Assembly (NCBI RefSeq): GCF_030913635.1
Contig: NZ_CP133188.1
Location: 930,001 to 994,000 of the forward strand
DNA length: 64,000 nucleotides
From: Sedimentibacter sp. MB35-C1
GTDB taxonomy: Bacteria > Bacillota > Clostridia > Tissierellales > Sedimentibacteraceae
Direction of reading: 5' to 3'
Shown here: piece after piece, positions 19,885 through 28,581 of the stretch
How positions within the stretch are numbered: the stretch's first letter is position 1
How the letters are laid out: every line of letters starts with the position of its first letter
Made by a program: the position numbers and the translations under genes
Notes under the pieces: generated by a model
What the model saw: the letters and a program-made list of their open reading frames with translations, nothing else
What the model was told of the DNA's origin: nothing
Databases searched by the model: none

Positions 19885-19971
19885 GTGGATTTTTTATGCC
19901 CTGTCTGCGGTAGTAAGACTTGCAACCAAATCAGAGATCAGACACTTCAGATGCAGCAAAAAACGGTATAG
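19885..19971 (+). pseudogene. Degenerate cysteine-rich KTR protein remnant
   Basis: A 28-codon frame from GTG 19885 reads VDFLCPVCGSKTCNQIRDQT and then leaves the family pattern and stops at 19969-19971. The small cysteine-rich KTR proteins, common cargo of Firmicute conjugative and integrative elements, continue with a second CPKC pair that is absent here. The KTR triplet itself is changed to KTC. It looks like a truncated relic left behind by a mobile element that brought the MerR-ABC genes. Confidence 0.55.
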
Positions 19972-19994
19972 CCACAAAGACTATACCGTTTTTT
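19958..19994. terminator. Bidirectional terminator between convergent units
   Basis: AAAAAACGGTATAG and CTATACCGTTTTTT form a 14-base perfect stem with nine bases in the loop. It ends the MerR-ABC unit on the plus strand and can end the GntR-ABC-lipoprotein operon on the minus strand. Confidence 0.85.
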
Positions 19995-20057
19995 GATTGA
20001 GGCCGCCCCTGTTTTCTCCACATAAAGAAATGAAGGGACAAATGCATCTTTTTAGTA

Positions 20058-20909
20058 CTAATTAAAATCGATATCTCCAACACCGGTTTTTAATTTAATC
20101 TTGGTGAGGCCATCCTTATTTTTTTCGGTTCGTTCATTTCCCATGAATTCACTTATTTCAGCTTCATAGCTGGAATCCTTAGGTACTTTTAAGCTTATGT
20201 CTCCAACGTCAGTCACTGCTTTTATGCTTTCAGCTCCTGTTATGTCGTTAAATACAACATCAATGTCGCCTGTATTTGTAGTGAATTCTGAATTTTTATC
20301 GGCAGAAGCTTCGGATACGACTATTTCACCTACATTTGTTATGATATTGTAGGAAGCTTTTGAATTTTTAATGGTGATGTTCCCAACATTGTTGGAAATG
20401 TCAAATTCTCCGTTAATTTTTTCGACGAATATATCGCCGACATTTGATGAAATAACTATATTGTTGATATTGTTGGGAACAGCAATTTTTAAGTCGGTAG
20501 ATATATTGGTATCATCAAGTTTTATCTCTTTAAAAGAAGTATTTATATCAATTGAATCAGAAGTCGTTTCAATAGAATAGATGAAGTCAGAAACCAGCTG
20601 TTCTGATTTTTCTGTTGATCCTGTTTTAGCAGTAATATTCAAATCAATGGTTGCTTCATCTGAATCACTTGTTGTAATATCTATATTTCCAACAGAGTTT
20701 GTAACCTTTAACATGCTTAATCCCGCAGCATTTATACTGTGTGATTCCAGGCGCTCAGCTTTTTCATTACCCACTGTATTAACAAGCACTTCTGTGAGCT
20801 TATTTGTCACATCCTTTACTTTGTCTTCGTCCACTTCATTAATGGATGTACAGCCGCTGAGTGATGATACAGCTAATGCTACTAATAATAAACTTATTAT
20901 TTTTTTCAT
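20058..20909 (-). CDS. DUF4097-family beta-repeat lipoprotein
   Basis: A 283-residue protein with a lipoprotein signal peptide (KKIISLLLVALAVSSLSGCTS, lipobox LSGC). The mature part is a run of short beta-strand repeats with recurring VGDI, VGNI and TGDI turns, the pattern of DUF4097 putative adhesins. Such proteins often sit beside bacterial envelope-stress or ABC genes. It is the last gene of the GntR-ATPase-permease operon, 36 bases after the permease, with AGGGG before the ATG. The molecular role is unknown. Confidence 0.85.
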   Translation of the reverse strand: MKKIISLLLVALAVSSLSGCTSINEVDEDKVKDVTNKLTEVLVNTVGNEKAERLESHSINAAGLSMLKVTNSVGNIDITTSDSDEATIDLNITAKTGSTEKSEQLVSDFIYSIETTSDSIDINTSFKEIKLDDTNISTDLKIAVPNNINNIVISSNVGDIFVEKINGEFDISNNVGNITIKNSKASYNIITNVGEIVVSEASADKNSEFTTNTGDIDVVFNDITGAESIKAVTDVGDISLKVPKDSSYEAEISEFMGNERTEKNKDGLTKIKLKTGVGDIDFN

Positions 20910-20945
20910 AAATTACCCCTTTGATTTAATTTATTTATACAAGTA

Positions 20946-21710
20946 TTACAAATTTATCTTATGTTCAAGAAGATACCCTGAACAAAGCGTTAATACAATT
21001 ATTTGTACGATTGAAACGATGTTAATTGGCAGAAGTATATAAACTAATTCTGAAGCAGTTGGGTATGAAGCAAATGAACTGTAATATGTTGGTAAAAGGT
21101 CAAACAGTTCAGAGGAAATAGTTGAAAGCAGCCAGTTAAGAAGCAGAAAGATTAAAAAACTGAGTGCTCCTCCAAATTTTATTTCTGAAAATATACTTTT
21201 CCTTATAGTCATTGCGGTGTAGGCAGTAGTTAAAAAGCTTATTAGGAAAAGCAGAGCCGTGATTAAAAACATAAATATATGACCTAAGTTTAATCCAAAG
21301 TTTCCCGATATAAGTTTATTCACAACAACAATAATTTCATTTATTTTTATCATGTTTCCTGACTTATATATAATGTAGGAACCGTTAATCAGTATATATA
21401 TAAAGTACGTAAATAATATTGCAAATCCCTCAATTACAGCTGTAAAAAGCTTTGATACAATTATTTTGTAACCGCTGTTTGGAGTCATAAACAGCATATA
21501 TCCAGATTTTTTGTTTAAATCGTCACTATACATTTTCAAAATATCTACAGTATATAGAATACCTACTACTATTGGAAACAAAGAAATAAACAAGATGCTT
21601 CCGGACTCGTTGTTTAAAATTAACAGTATATTTGCTGCTAATGATGCTACTGCAGTAATCAGCAGAAGCCTAGATTTTTTAATAAATTCATATTTTATTA
21701 AGTTAAGCAT
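20946..21710 (-). CDS. ABC-2 type permease
   Basis: A 254-residue membrane protein with about six hydrophobic segments. The start at 21710 (MLNLIKYEFIKKSRLL) is chosen because AGGAGG lies nine bases upstream, inside the end of the ATPase gene. The two genes overlap by eight bases. Partner of the ATPase at 21703-22401. The substrate is unknown. Confidence 0.85.
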   Translation of the reverse strand: MLNLIKYEFIKKSRLLLITAVASLAANILLILNNESGSILFISLFPIVVGILYTVDILKMYSDDLNKKSGYMLFMTPNSGYKIIVSKLFTAVIEGFAILFTYFIYILINGSYIIYKSGNMIKINEIIVVVNKLISGNFGLNLGHIFMFLITALLFLISFLTTAYTAMTIRKSIFSEIKFGGALSFLIFLLLNWLLSTISSELFDLLPTYYSSFASYPTASELVYILLPINIVSIVQIIVLTLCSGYLLEHKINL

Positions 21711-22401
21711 TTTTAAAAACCTCCTTATATATTCCCTCAACAGACATTCCTTTAGATATTCTCAGTTCTTCAGCTTCGCCTGATAGTTCAATATTGCCAT
21801 TTTTAATGAATATAACAGAATCAAGTATTTTTTCTATCTCACTGACCAAATGAGTGGATATCACTATTGTTTTACTTTCATTGTATGTTCTTGTTATCAA
21901 ATCCATAATTATGTCTCTGGACAGCACGTCTACACCGTTCAAAGGCTCATCCAGCATATACAAATCAACATCTCTTGACAATGCCAGGGCAACCTTTAGT
22001 TTTCCAACCAGTCCGGAAGATAGCTTGGAAACTTTAAATTCTTTATCCACATTAATTTCGCTCAATATATTGAAGGCATATTCCTCTCGAAAATCTTTGT
22101 ACATGTTCGCGTAAAATTTTATGGCATCTTTGACCTTGAAAGATTCACAAATAAAATTTTCAGTTGGCATATACGATAATTCGGACTTGGATTTATAGGA
22201 CAACGGATTACCGTTTAATAAAATTTGTCCTGAAGACTGCTTGTGCAAACCGGCAATAACTTTCATCAATGTTGTTTTACCACTGCCGTTTGGGCCCAAA
22301 AGCCCGTAAATTTTGCCATGCTCCAAATTAAAGCTCACATTATTCAAAGCTGTTTTGCTATTATATTTTTTATTTAGATTTTTTACCTCTAGCAATTGCA
22401 T
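21703..22401 (-). CDS. ABC transporter ATP-binding protein
   Basis: A 232-residue ATPase with Walker A GLLGPNGSGKTTLMK, a signature region KLSSGLVGKLKVALAL (LSSGL in place of LSGGQ), Walker B VDLYMLDEPLNGVD and switch region ISTHLVSEIE. The altered signature is common in YtrB-type ATPases. The start codon overlaps the last base of the GntR gene. It pairs with the downstream permease. Confidence 0.92.
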   Translation of the reverse strand: MQLLEVKNLNKKYNSKTALNNVSFNLEHGKIYGLLGPNGSGKTTLMKVIAGLHKQSSGQILLNGNPLSYKSKSELSYMPTENFICESFKVKDAIKFYANMYKDFREEYAFNILSEINVDKEFKVSKLSSGLVGKLKVALALSRDVDLYMLDEPLNGVDVLSRDIIMDLITRTYNESKTIVISTHLVSEIEKILDSVIFIKNGNIELSGEAEELRISKGMSVEGIYKEVFKNA

Positions 22402-22769
22402 TATACATTTTCCTCCATACTATTGTCTTCTTCAATAAATTTAATCATATCTTTTTTTGTGTATCCTATTTGATGCATTCCGCTAGTGAACACTTTTATC
22501 AACTTTCCAGCCATTTCATATCTCAAACGGTCAATTTTTTCAGGGCTTTCAGTAATAAAAGTTCCAACCCCTCTTTTTGTAAATAAAATTTCTTCCATTT
22601 CCATCTCCTTATAAACTCTTGCGACTGTATTAAAATTGATACCAAGCTCATTAGCAAAATCTCTCGAGGACGGCATTTTATCTCCGAGATTAAGTTTTTT
22701 TGAAACTATATCCTGCTTTATTTTTTCCATAACCTGCAAATAAATCGGTATGTTATTATTAAATTCCAT
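22401..22769 (-). CDS. GntR-family regulator, YtrA type
   Basis: A 122-residue protein with a winged-helix domain (IPIYLQVMEKIKQDIVSKKL, GDKMPSSRDFANELGINFNT, RGVGTFI) and a short helical tail without an effector domain. This is the YtrA subgroup, which represses linked ABC operons, often ones responding to cell-wall-active compounds. It is the first gene of its operon and ends on the ATPase start codon (TAATG). A palindrome covers its own promoter -10, suggesting autoregulation. Confidence 0.92.
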   Translation of the reverse strand: MEFNNNIPIYLQVMEKIKQDIVSKKLNLGDKMPSSRDFANELGINFNTVARVYKEMEMEEILFTKRGVGTFITESPEKIDRLRYEMAGKLIKVFTSGMHQIGYTKKDMIKFIEEDNSMEENV

Positions 22770-22794
22770 GCTTCACCCACTCAATCATAGTATA

Positions 22795-22839
22795 TTAGTA
22801 TCATAGTTAAATAGTACACTAATACTTATTTTAAGTCAA
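22795..22839 (-). promoter_or_regulatory. Promoter and operator of the GntR-ABC operon
   Basis: On the minus strand TTGACT (complement of 22834-22839) and TACTAT (complement of 22811-22816) are 17 bases apart. An imperfect 28-base palindrome with ends TTAGT and ACTAA (22795-22822) overlaps the -10 and the start site, a good position for repression by the YtrA-type protein. Confidence 0.65.
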
Positions 22840-22892
22840 CTACTTTTGTGTTAATAAATTGTAACAATATTGATTAGATTATTCAATAATTC

Positions 22893-22921
22893 TTGACACC
22901 AAATTATTAAAGGTATATACT
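22893..22921 (+). promoter_or_regulatory. Sigma-A promoter of the aminotransferase gene
   Basis: TTGACA (22893-22898), 17-base spacer, TATACT (22916-22921), 90 bases ahead of the start codon. Confidence 0.65.
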
Positions 22922-23010
22922 TCAAGCAACTATTTTTAAGGAACAGATAACTAATCGAATAAAGTATAATAAATGAGACAATTATATTTTTTAATTATTA
23001 TGGAGGGTTT

Positions 23011-24084
23011 ATGCATAAGAAATTATTTATTCCCGGACCTGTTGAAGTAAAGCAGGAGATATTAAATAAAATGGCGACTCCTATGATAGGACATAGAAGT
23101 AAGGAAGCTTCAAAACTACAAAGAGATATATCAGATAAACTAAGAAAATTATTTTATACAGAAAATGAAATACTCCTTTCTACCTCCTCCGGAAGTGGAT
23201 TGATGGAGGCTGCAGTTCGATGTTGTACTAAAAACAGAGCTGCAGTTTTCTCAATAGGGTCTTTTGGAGATAGATGGCATAAAATGGCGAGATCGAATGG
23301 AATTGAAGCCGATCTTTTTAAATCAGAGCCCGGCGGAATTACAGAGCCGGAAATTGTTGACGAAGTATTGTCAACTGGAAAGTATGACTTGATAACGGTA
23401 ACTCACAATGAAACATCAACGGGAGTTATGAATCCATTAGAAGAAATCAGCAATGTTGTAAGAAAATATCCAGATGTAATATTTTGTGTAGATACTGTAA
23501 GTTCCGCTGGAGGAGTGAAGATTGAAGTTGATAAGCTTAAAATAGACATCTGCATAACTTCTTCACAAAAAGCCCTTGGACTTCCTCCTGGGCTTTCCAT
23601 ATGTACTTTATCTGAAAGAGCTGTTGAAAAAGCAAGAGGAGTTAAAAACAGGGGATACTATTTAGATTTGGTGAGCCTGTATGATGCAATAAAGAAAAAA
23701 GACTACCAATATCCTTCAACTCCAAATTTATCTCTGATGTTTGCGCTTGATTACCAGCTTGACCGTATAATGCAAGAAGGTCTGGATAACAGGTTCAAAC
23801 GTCATCAGGAGATGGCAGAATACACAAGAGAGTGGGCAAAGCGAAACTTTGAATTATTTGCTGAAGAAAAAAATGCTTCTGTAACTTTGACTACAATCAA
23901 AAACACCAGGGGAATAAGTGTTAAGGACCTTAATGAAGAACTTGGGAAAAAGGGGTTTGCTATATCTAACGGCTACGGAGAATTGAAGGAGAAAACTTTC
24001 AGAATCGCACACATGGCAGATTTGAATTTGAATGATCTAAAAGAATTACTCACAGTAATTGAGGAGATTTTATCCATTTCTTGA
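23011..24084 (+). CDS. Class V aminotransferase (alanine-glyoxylate/serine-pyruvate type)
   Basis: A 357-residue pyridoxal-phosphate enzyme. IPGPVEVKQEILNKMATPMIGHR is the family N-terminus. Cofactor residues are FCVDTVSSAGG (Asp) and ITSSQKALGLPPG (Schiff-base Lys). The family covers alanine-glyoxylate, serine-glyoxylate and ureidoglycine aminotransferases and cysteine-related relatives, which sequence alone does not separate. GGAGG precedes the ATG. It is alone on its transcript or reads through into the biotin-ligase-like gene, which has its own promoter. Confidence 0.88.
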   Translation: MHKKLFIPGPVEVKQEILNKMATPMIGHRSKEASKLQRDISDKLRKLFYTENEILLSTSSGSGLMEAAVRCCTKNRAAVFSIGSFGDRWHKMARSNGIEADLFKSEPGGITEPEIVDEVLSTGKYDLITVTHNETSTGVMNPLEEISNVVRKYPDVIFCVDTVSSAGGVKIEVDKLKIDICITSSQKALGLPPGLSICTLSERAVEKARGVKNRGYYLDLVSLYDAIKKKDYQYPSTPNLSLMFALDYQLDRIMQEGLDNRFKRHQEMAEYTREWAKRNFELFAEEKNASVTLTTIKNTRGISVKDLNEELGKKGFAISNGYGELKEKTFRIAHMADLNLNDLKELLTVIEEILSIS

Positions 24085-24109
24085 CGAGAAAATTCCTTTA
24101 TAGTAATAT
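24081..24109 (+). promoter_or_regulatory. Promoter overlapping the aminotransferase stop codon
   Basis: TTGACG (24081-24086), 17-base spacer, TAATAT (24104-24109). The -35 overlaps the TGA stop of the gene before it. It would serve the biotin-ligase-like gene and dusB. Confidence 0.6.
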
Positions 24110-24130
24110 AGTCTGGAAATGAGGGATATA

Positions 24131-24934
24131 ATGTATGATTTAAACAAAATTAATGACTGCCTCAATACGAAAGCAATTGGAAGAACCATAATACAATACG
24201 ATTTATTGACTTCCACACACTCAAAGGCTAAAAGCATATTTGCAACATGTCCAGACGGAGCTGTTGTATTATGTGAAGATCAGGAGAAATGGCGAGTAAG
24301 AATGGGAAAAGAATGGATGTGCTATCCTGAAAAAAACATCTATTTAAGCATAATTTTAAAGCCCATGGCAAATGTTCATCCTGTATCAAAGTACGACATA
24401 TTAGCATGCGCGTCAATTTGCGAAGCGTTAAATGAGTTATATAAAATAGACAGCAGCATAAGATGGCCAAATGATATTTTTGTAGGAGTGAACAAGATTT
24501 CATCAGTAAGCAGTGGCCTAATAGGGAAAAAAAATAAAGTTGATGGAGTTATAATATCACTGGGCATTAATGCGAATATTAACAAAGAAGAATTAAATGA
24601 AGAAATAAGAGATAAAGCAACCTCTTTAATGATTGAAACTTCTGCGGAAATTGACAGAGAAGCCCTTATAGGGATGATTTTAAACAAGATAGAGGGATAT
24701 TGCCGAGGACTCTCAAGTGGAGAGAAAAAATTAAGTGCAGCCTACATTTTTAATAAAAAATCTGTTATTACAGGTAAAAATATTGAAATAATAAAAAAAG
24801 GAAAGAAAACAAAAAGAAAAGTTTATGCAAGAGGAATTGATGAAAAAGGCTGGCTTATTGTTATTAATGACAAAGGAAATGAAGAAATATTAAATCCGGG
24901 AGAGACAATTATAACATATGAACAAAATGCTTAA
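24131..24934 (+). CDS. Biotin-protein ligase-like protein (BirA catalytic domain)
   Basis: A 267-residue protein with the layout of biotin-[acetyl-CoA-carboxylase] ligases lacking an N-terminal HTH: TIIQYDLLTSTHSKAKS, IYLSIILKP, RWPNDIFVGVNKISSV and a small C-terminal beta domain. The glycine-arginine loop that binds biotinyl-AMP (GRGRRG in E. coli BirA) reads EKWRVRMGKEW here, so it is partly lost. Ligase activity is therefore uncertain. The start at 24131 has GAGGG six bases upstream; an upstream ATG at 24119 has no ribosome site. The end overlaps dusB by 17 bases. Confidence 0.75.
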   Translation: MYDLNKINDCLNTKAIGRTIIQYDLLTSTHSKAKSIFATCPDGAVVLCEDQEKWRVRMGKEWMCYPEKNIYLSIILKPMANVHPVSKYDILACASICEALNELYKIDSSIRWPNDIFVGVNKISSVSSGLIGKKNKVDGVIISLGINANINKEELNEEIRDKATSLMIETSAEIDREALIGMILNKIEGYCRGLSSGEKKLSAAYIFNKKSVITGKNIEIIKKGKKTKRKVYARGIDEKGWLIVINDKGNEEILNPGETIITYEQNA

Positions 24935-25907
24935 AATTGGCAGTGTTGAGTTAGCTGCAAATATAGTTCTTGCACCTATGGCAGGAGTAACGGATATCAC
25001 TTATAGGACAATATGCAAAGAAATGGGAGCCGGTCTTGTGTGCACAGAAATGGTAAGTGCAAAAGGATTGTACTATAAAGATGTTAAAACTAAAAGGCTT
25101 ATGAAAATAAATGAAAAAAACCGCCCGGTTTCCCTTCAGATATTTGGAAGCGATCCTGATATAATGGCTTATGTTGTGAATGATTATATAAATAATAGGA
25201 AGGATATAGATATAATAGATATTAACATGGGATGTCCGACGCCTAAAATAGTCAAGAATGGTGATGGAAGCGCTCTGATGAGATCTCCGAAACTGGCAGG
25301 TGAAATAGTAAATAAAATCAAGAAGATTTCCGTAAAGCCTGTTACGGTTAAAATAAGGTCTGGATGGGATTCTAACAATATAAATGCTCCTGAGTTTGCA
25401 AAGGTATTAGAGTATAATGGAGCTGATATGATTGCTGTGCACGGCAGGACAAGAGAGCAATTTTATACGGGAAGAGCTGATTATAATGTAATAAAAAAAG
25501 TAAAAGAAAGTGTAAATATTCCTATAGTTGGAAACGGAGATATCTATAGTCCCCAAGATGCTGTAAAAATGTCTGAAGCCACCAGTTGTGACGGAGTAAT
25601 GGTTGCGAGAGGTATACTAGGAAATCCGTGGCTTATTATGAATATTGCTAAAATATTTAGCGGAAATGACGACTTTTTTGAACCGACAGTCAAGGATAAA
25701 ATTCAAATGATAAAAAGGCATGCATTGATGCTTGTGGATGAGCTTGACGAAAAGATTGCAATACTTGAAATGAGAAAATTTGCTGCATGGTATATGAAAG
25801 GAATGAAGAATTCCTCCGAGACTAGAAATAAAATAAATAAAATAACGACAGCTGATGATATGCTCGGTGTTTTGAATGAGTATATAAAAGCAATAGAAGT
25901 GTTTTAA
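24918..25907 (+). CDS. dusB: tRNA-dihydrouridine synthase
   Basis: A 329-residue flavoenzyme that reduces uridines in the tRNA D-loop. It has VLAPMAGVTDITYR (FMN binding), DINMGCPTPKIVKNGDGSAL with the catalytic Cys, MIAVHGRTREQFYTG and VGNGDIYSP. Length and motifs fit DusB. It overlaps the biotin-ligase-like gene and is translated from the same message. Confidence 0.95.
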   Translation: MNKMLKIGSVELAANIVLAPMAGVTDITYRTICKEMGAGLVCTEMVSAKGLYYKDVKTKRLMKINEKNRPVSLQIFGSDPDIMAYVVNDYINNRKDIDIIDINMGCPTPKIVKNGDGSALMRSPKLAGEIVNKIKKISVKPVTVKIRSGWDSNNINAPEFAKVLEYNGADMIAVHGRTREQFYTGRADYNVIKKVKESVNIPIVGNGDIYSPQDAVKMSEATSCDGVMVARGILGNPWLIMNIAKIFSGNDDFFEPTVKDKIQMIKRHALMLVDELDEKIAILEMRKFAAWYMKGMKNSSETRNKINKITTADDMLGVLNEYIKAIEVF

Positions 25908-25924
25908 AATAGTAAACAAAAATC

Positions 25925-25953
25925 TTGACATTTTTAAGTTCCTTGATTATAAT
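25925..25953 (+). promoter_or_regulatory. Consensus sigma-A promoter for greA-lysS
   Basis: TTGACA (25925-25930), 17-base spacer, TATAAT (25948-25953). Both hexamers are perfect. The predicted leader is about 140 bases, AT-rich, with no recognised riboswitch or T-box. Confidence 0.85.
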
Positions 25954-26100
25954 GTTTTAATTAATTGAAAGAATTACCAATCAAATTATCATATTATATT
26001 AAATCTATAATAAAATAGATATACATCATGCTTTATATAATATAATTGATAAAATGCATTAATTTTGTAGAAAGCAACAACATTAAAAGGAGCAATAATT

Positions 26101-26571
26101 ATGAGGAATAATGAGACTTTGATTACTGCAGAGGGTTTGGAAGAATTAAAAAACGAATTAGAATTTTTGAAACTCACAAAGAGAAAAGAGATTTCCGAAA
26201 AAATTAAAGTTGCATTGGCATTTGGGGATATCAGTGAAAATGCTGAGTATGACGAAGCAAAAAACGAGCAGGCAAACGTTGAAGCGAGAATTGCAAAAAT
26301 TGAACAAATGATAAAAAACGTAAAACTTATTAAGACGGGGAAACAAAAAGGAGTAATAAGTATAGGTTCAAAGGTTACAATAAAAGATCTGGAATTTGAC
26401 GAAACTATGGAATACATAATAGTAGGTTCTGCCGAAGCCGATCCGTTTAAGGGAAAAATATCAAATGTATCACCGTTGGGCAAAGCATTGATTGGGCAAA
26501 AAATAGGAGATATAATTGAAGTTGCATCTCCGGCAGGAGATGTGATAAAATATGAAATACTCACAGTATAA
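26101..26571 (+). CDS. greA: Transcription elongation factor GreA
   Basis: A 156-residue protein with the N-terminal coiled coil that enters the RNA polymerase secondary channel, bearing the acidic tip in [17 protein letters not shown], followed by the C-terminal FKBP-like domain. It rescues backtracked polymerase by stimulating transcript cleavage. AAGGAG is eight bases upstream of the ATG. It lies upstream of lysS, a common clostridial arrangement. Confidence 0.96.
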   Translation: MRNNETLITAEGLEELKNELEFLKLTKRKEISEKIKVALAFGDISENAEYDEAKNEQANVEARIAKIEQMIKNVKLIKTGKQKGVISIGSKVTIKDLEFDETMEYIIVGSAEADPFKGKISNVSPLGKALIGQKIGDIIEVASPAGDVIKYEILTV

Positions 26572-26613
26572 ATGAATTAAAATAATTAAACATATGATAA
26601 GGTGGTGCTAGTG

Positions 26614-28086
26614 TTGAGTGAACAACAAACTGGAGATTTAAGGCAGGTAAGAGTAGATAAATTAAAGGATTTAGTAAATGCTGACAGAGATCCGTATAAA
26701 ATTTCAAAGTATGAGGTAACTTCTAACTCTCAATACATAAAAGACAATTATGAGGAGATGGAAGGAAAAATTGTTTCCGTTGCCGGTAGAATTATGTCTA
26801 AAAGAGGGCAAGGCAAGGTAGGATTTTATGATATACAGGATCATTTAGGCAGAATTCAGATGTTTGCTAAAAAGGATCTAATTGGTGAGGAAGAATACAA
26901 ATGGCTTAAAACTTATGATATAGGAGATATAATAGGTGTTAAGGGAGAAGTCTTCAAAACAAAGACAGGCGAGGTTTCAATTAAAGCTGCAGAAGTTAAG
27001 CTTCTCTCAAAGTCATTACAGACGCTGCCTGAAAAATTTCACGGTTTGAAAGATACGGATTTAAGATATAGACAAAGATATGTTGATTTGATTGTTAATC
27101 CTGAAATTAAGGATGTATTCATGATGCGCAATAAAATAATAAGAGGCATTAGAGAATACTTAGACGGAGAAGGATATCTAGAAGTTGAAACTCCAATTCT
27201 CAGCCCTATTGCAGGAGGAGCAAATGCAAGGCCATTTGTAACTCATCACAACACTCTTGATATTGATATGTATATGCGTATTGCTAATGAGCTTTTCTTA
27301 AAGAGGCTTGTAGTCGGCGGTTTAGGCGACGGTGTTTATGAGATGGGCAAAATGTTTAGAAATGAAGGAATGGATGCAAACCATAATCCTGAATATACAG
27401 CTATGGAAGTGTATAAACCATACGCAGACTTTAATGATATGATGACACTTACTGAAAACATAGTGGCATATGTAGCTAAAAAAGCTAGGGGAACAACAAA
27501 AATAGAATTCCAGGGAAAGGTAATAGACTTTACACCTCCATGGAAAAGAGTAAAAATGCAGGATATGGTAAAGGAAGTAACCGGAATAGACTTTGATTTG
27601 ATTAATACCGATGAAGAAGCTATAGAAATTGCAAAACAAAAGGGTATAGAAATTAAGCCTTTGATGACAAGAGGGCATGTAATAAGTGAAATGTTTGAAG
27701 AGTTTTGCGAAGCATACCTTGAGCAACCTACATTTGTAACTCATCATCCTGTTGAGATATCACCTCTTGCAAAGAGAAATACTGAGGATACAAGGCTTAC
27801 AGATAGGTTTGAAGCATTTGCGAATACATGGGAAATTGCTAATGCATTTTCGGAGCTTAATGATCCTATTGACCAGAGAGAAAGATTCGAAGAACAGCTA
27901 AAACAAAAAGAAGCAGGTGACGATGAAGCTCACATGATGGATAATGACTTCATTAATGCAATTGAAGTAGGGCTTCCTCCTACAGGCGGACTTGGGATTG
28001 GTGTTGATAGAGTAATAATGCTGATTACAAATCAGCCGACTATAAGAGACATTATTTTGTTCCCAACAATGAAACCTATAGATTAG
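26614..28086 (+). CDS. lysS: Lysyl-tRNA synthetase, class II
   Basis: A 490-residue class II synthetase. The N-terminal OB fold spans about residues 55-165 ([20 protein letters not shown]). Motif 2 is [20 protein letters not shown] and motif 3 is [12 protein letters not shown]. It charges tRNA-Lys. The start is a judgement: AAGGTGG at 26599-26605 suits the TTG at 26614 (MSEQQTGD) or the GTG at 26611; an upstream GTG at 26602 lies inside the ribosome site. Co-transcribed with greA and followed by a strong terminator. Confidence 0.96.
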   Translation: MSEQQTGDLRQVRVDKLKDLVNADRDPYKISKYEVTSNSQYIKDNYEEMEGKIVSVAGRIMSKRGQGKVGFYDIQDHLGRIQMFAKKDLIGEEEYKWLKTYDIGDIIGVKGEVFKTKTGEVSIKAAEVKLLSKSLQTLPEKFHGLKDTDLRYRQRYVDLIVNPEIKDVFMMRNKIIRGIREYLDGEGYLEVETPILSPIAGGANARPFVTHHNTLDIDMYMRIANELFLKRLVVGGLGDGVYEMGKMFRNEGMDANHNPEYTAMEVYKPYADFNDMMTLTENIVAYVAKKARGTTKIEFQGKVIDFTPPWKRVKMQDMVKEVTGIDFDLINTDEEAIEIAKQKGIEIKPLMTRGHVISEMFEEFCEAYLEQPTFVTHHPVEISPLAKRNTEDTRLTDRFEAFANTWEIANAFSELNDPIDQRERFEEQLKQKEAGDDEAHMMDNDFINAIEVGLPPTGGLGIGVDRVIMLITNQPTIRDIILFPTMKPID

Positions 28087-28102
28087 CATAAAAGGCAACG
28101 TG

Positions 28103-28136
28103 ACAGAGCAGTTAATCTGCTCTGTTTTTATTTTTG
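28103..28136 (+). terminator. greA-lysS terminator
   Basis: ACAGAGCAG and CTGCTCTGT form a nine-base stem around five bases, followed by a T-rich run. It isolates the ribosomal promoter array from upstream transcription. Confidence 0.9.
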
Positions 28137-28175
28137 CAGCACACCCATTTGTTAAAAATTACCGCTTAATGTATG

Positions 28176-28204
28176 TTGACAAAAACATACACCGGTGGTA
28201 AACT
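28176..28204 (+). promoter_or_regulatory. rRNA promoter P1 (first of five)
   Basis: TTGACA, 17-base spacer, TAAACT. AGCTGTG begins six bases after the -10, and the initial transcript can form a hairpin TGTGT/ACACA at 28213-28230. Confidence 0.8.
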
Positions 28205-28256
28205 ATCAAAGCTGTGTTTCGCTTGACACAAGTGGAACGCAAGAAAATATTGGCAG

Positions 28257-28285
28257 TTGACAATAAGAATAAAATATTGTAAACT
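28257..28285 (+). promoter_or_regulatory. rRNA promoter P2
   Basis: TTGACA, 17-base spacer, TAAACT, 81 bases after P1. AGCTGTC begins six bases after the -10; hairpin TGTCTC/GAGACA at 28294-28311. Confidence 0.85.
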
Positions 28286-28337
28286 GCACAAGCTGTCTCA
28301 AGAAAGAGACAATAGAAAAAATGGCATAAAAAAATTC

Positions 28338-28366
28338 TTGACAAGCTAAGTCAAAGATGATAAACT
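28338..28366 (+). promoter_or_regulatory. rRNA promoter P3
   Basis: TTGACA, 17-base spacer, TAAACT, 81 bases after P2. AGTTGTC begins six bases after the -10; hairpin TTGTC/GACAA at 28374-28392. Confidence 0.85.
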
Positions 28367-28434
28367 ATCAAAGTTGTCTCAAATGACGACAAGCAAATAA
28401 AGAAAAGAAGCTTGAAAAAAGAAGTAAAAACTTC

Positions 28435-28463
28435 TTGACGAGCAAGAACAAATGTGATAAGCT
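28435..28463 (+). promoter_or_regulatory. rRNA promoter P4
   Basis: TTGACG, 17-base spacer, TAAGCT, 97 bases after P3. AGCTGTC begins six bases after the -10; hairpin AGCTG/CAGCT with an inner CTC-GAAA-GAG at 28469-28489. Confidence 0.8.
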
Positions 28464-28516
28464 ATATAAGCTGTCTCGAAAGAGCAGCTGTCAAGAAAAA
28501 ATAAGTTAAAAAATTC

Positions 28517-28545
28517 TTGACAAGCTAAAGTGAATGTGATAAACT
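28517..28545 (+). promoter_or_regulatory. rRNA promoter P5 (nearest to 16S)
   Basis: TTGACA, 17-base spacer, TAAACT, 82 bases after P4. AGCTGTC begins six bases after the -10; hairpin GCTGTC/GACAGC at 28552-28569. The predicted leader to the 16S 5' end is about 127 bases. Confidence 0.88.
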
Positions 28546-28581
28546 ACCAAAGCTGTCTCGGACGACAGCGAAGAACCTAGA

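Noticed and set aside
28223-28251. Sixth promoter with TTGACA at 28223
   Set aside because: At 17 bases downstream there is only AATATT-like sequence; the hexamer lies within the P1 hairpin and the fixed AGCTG element is missing.
28176-28570. Repeated ~81-bp units considered as a CRISPR array
   Set aside because: The repeats are promoters plus hairpins with degenerate sequence. There are no identical 25-40-base repeats or spacers, and no cas genes are nearby.
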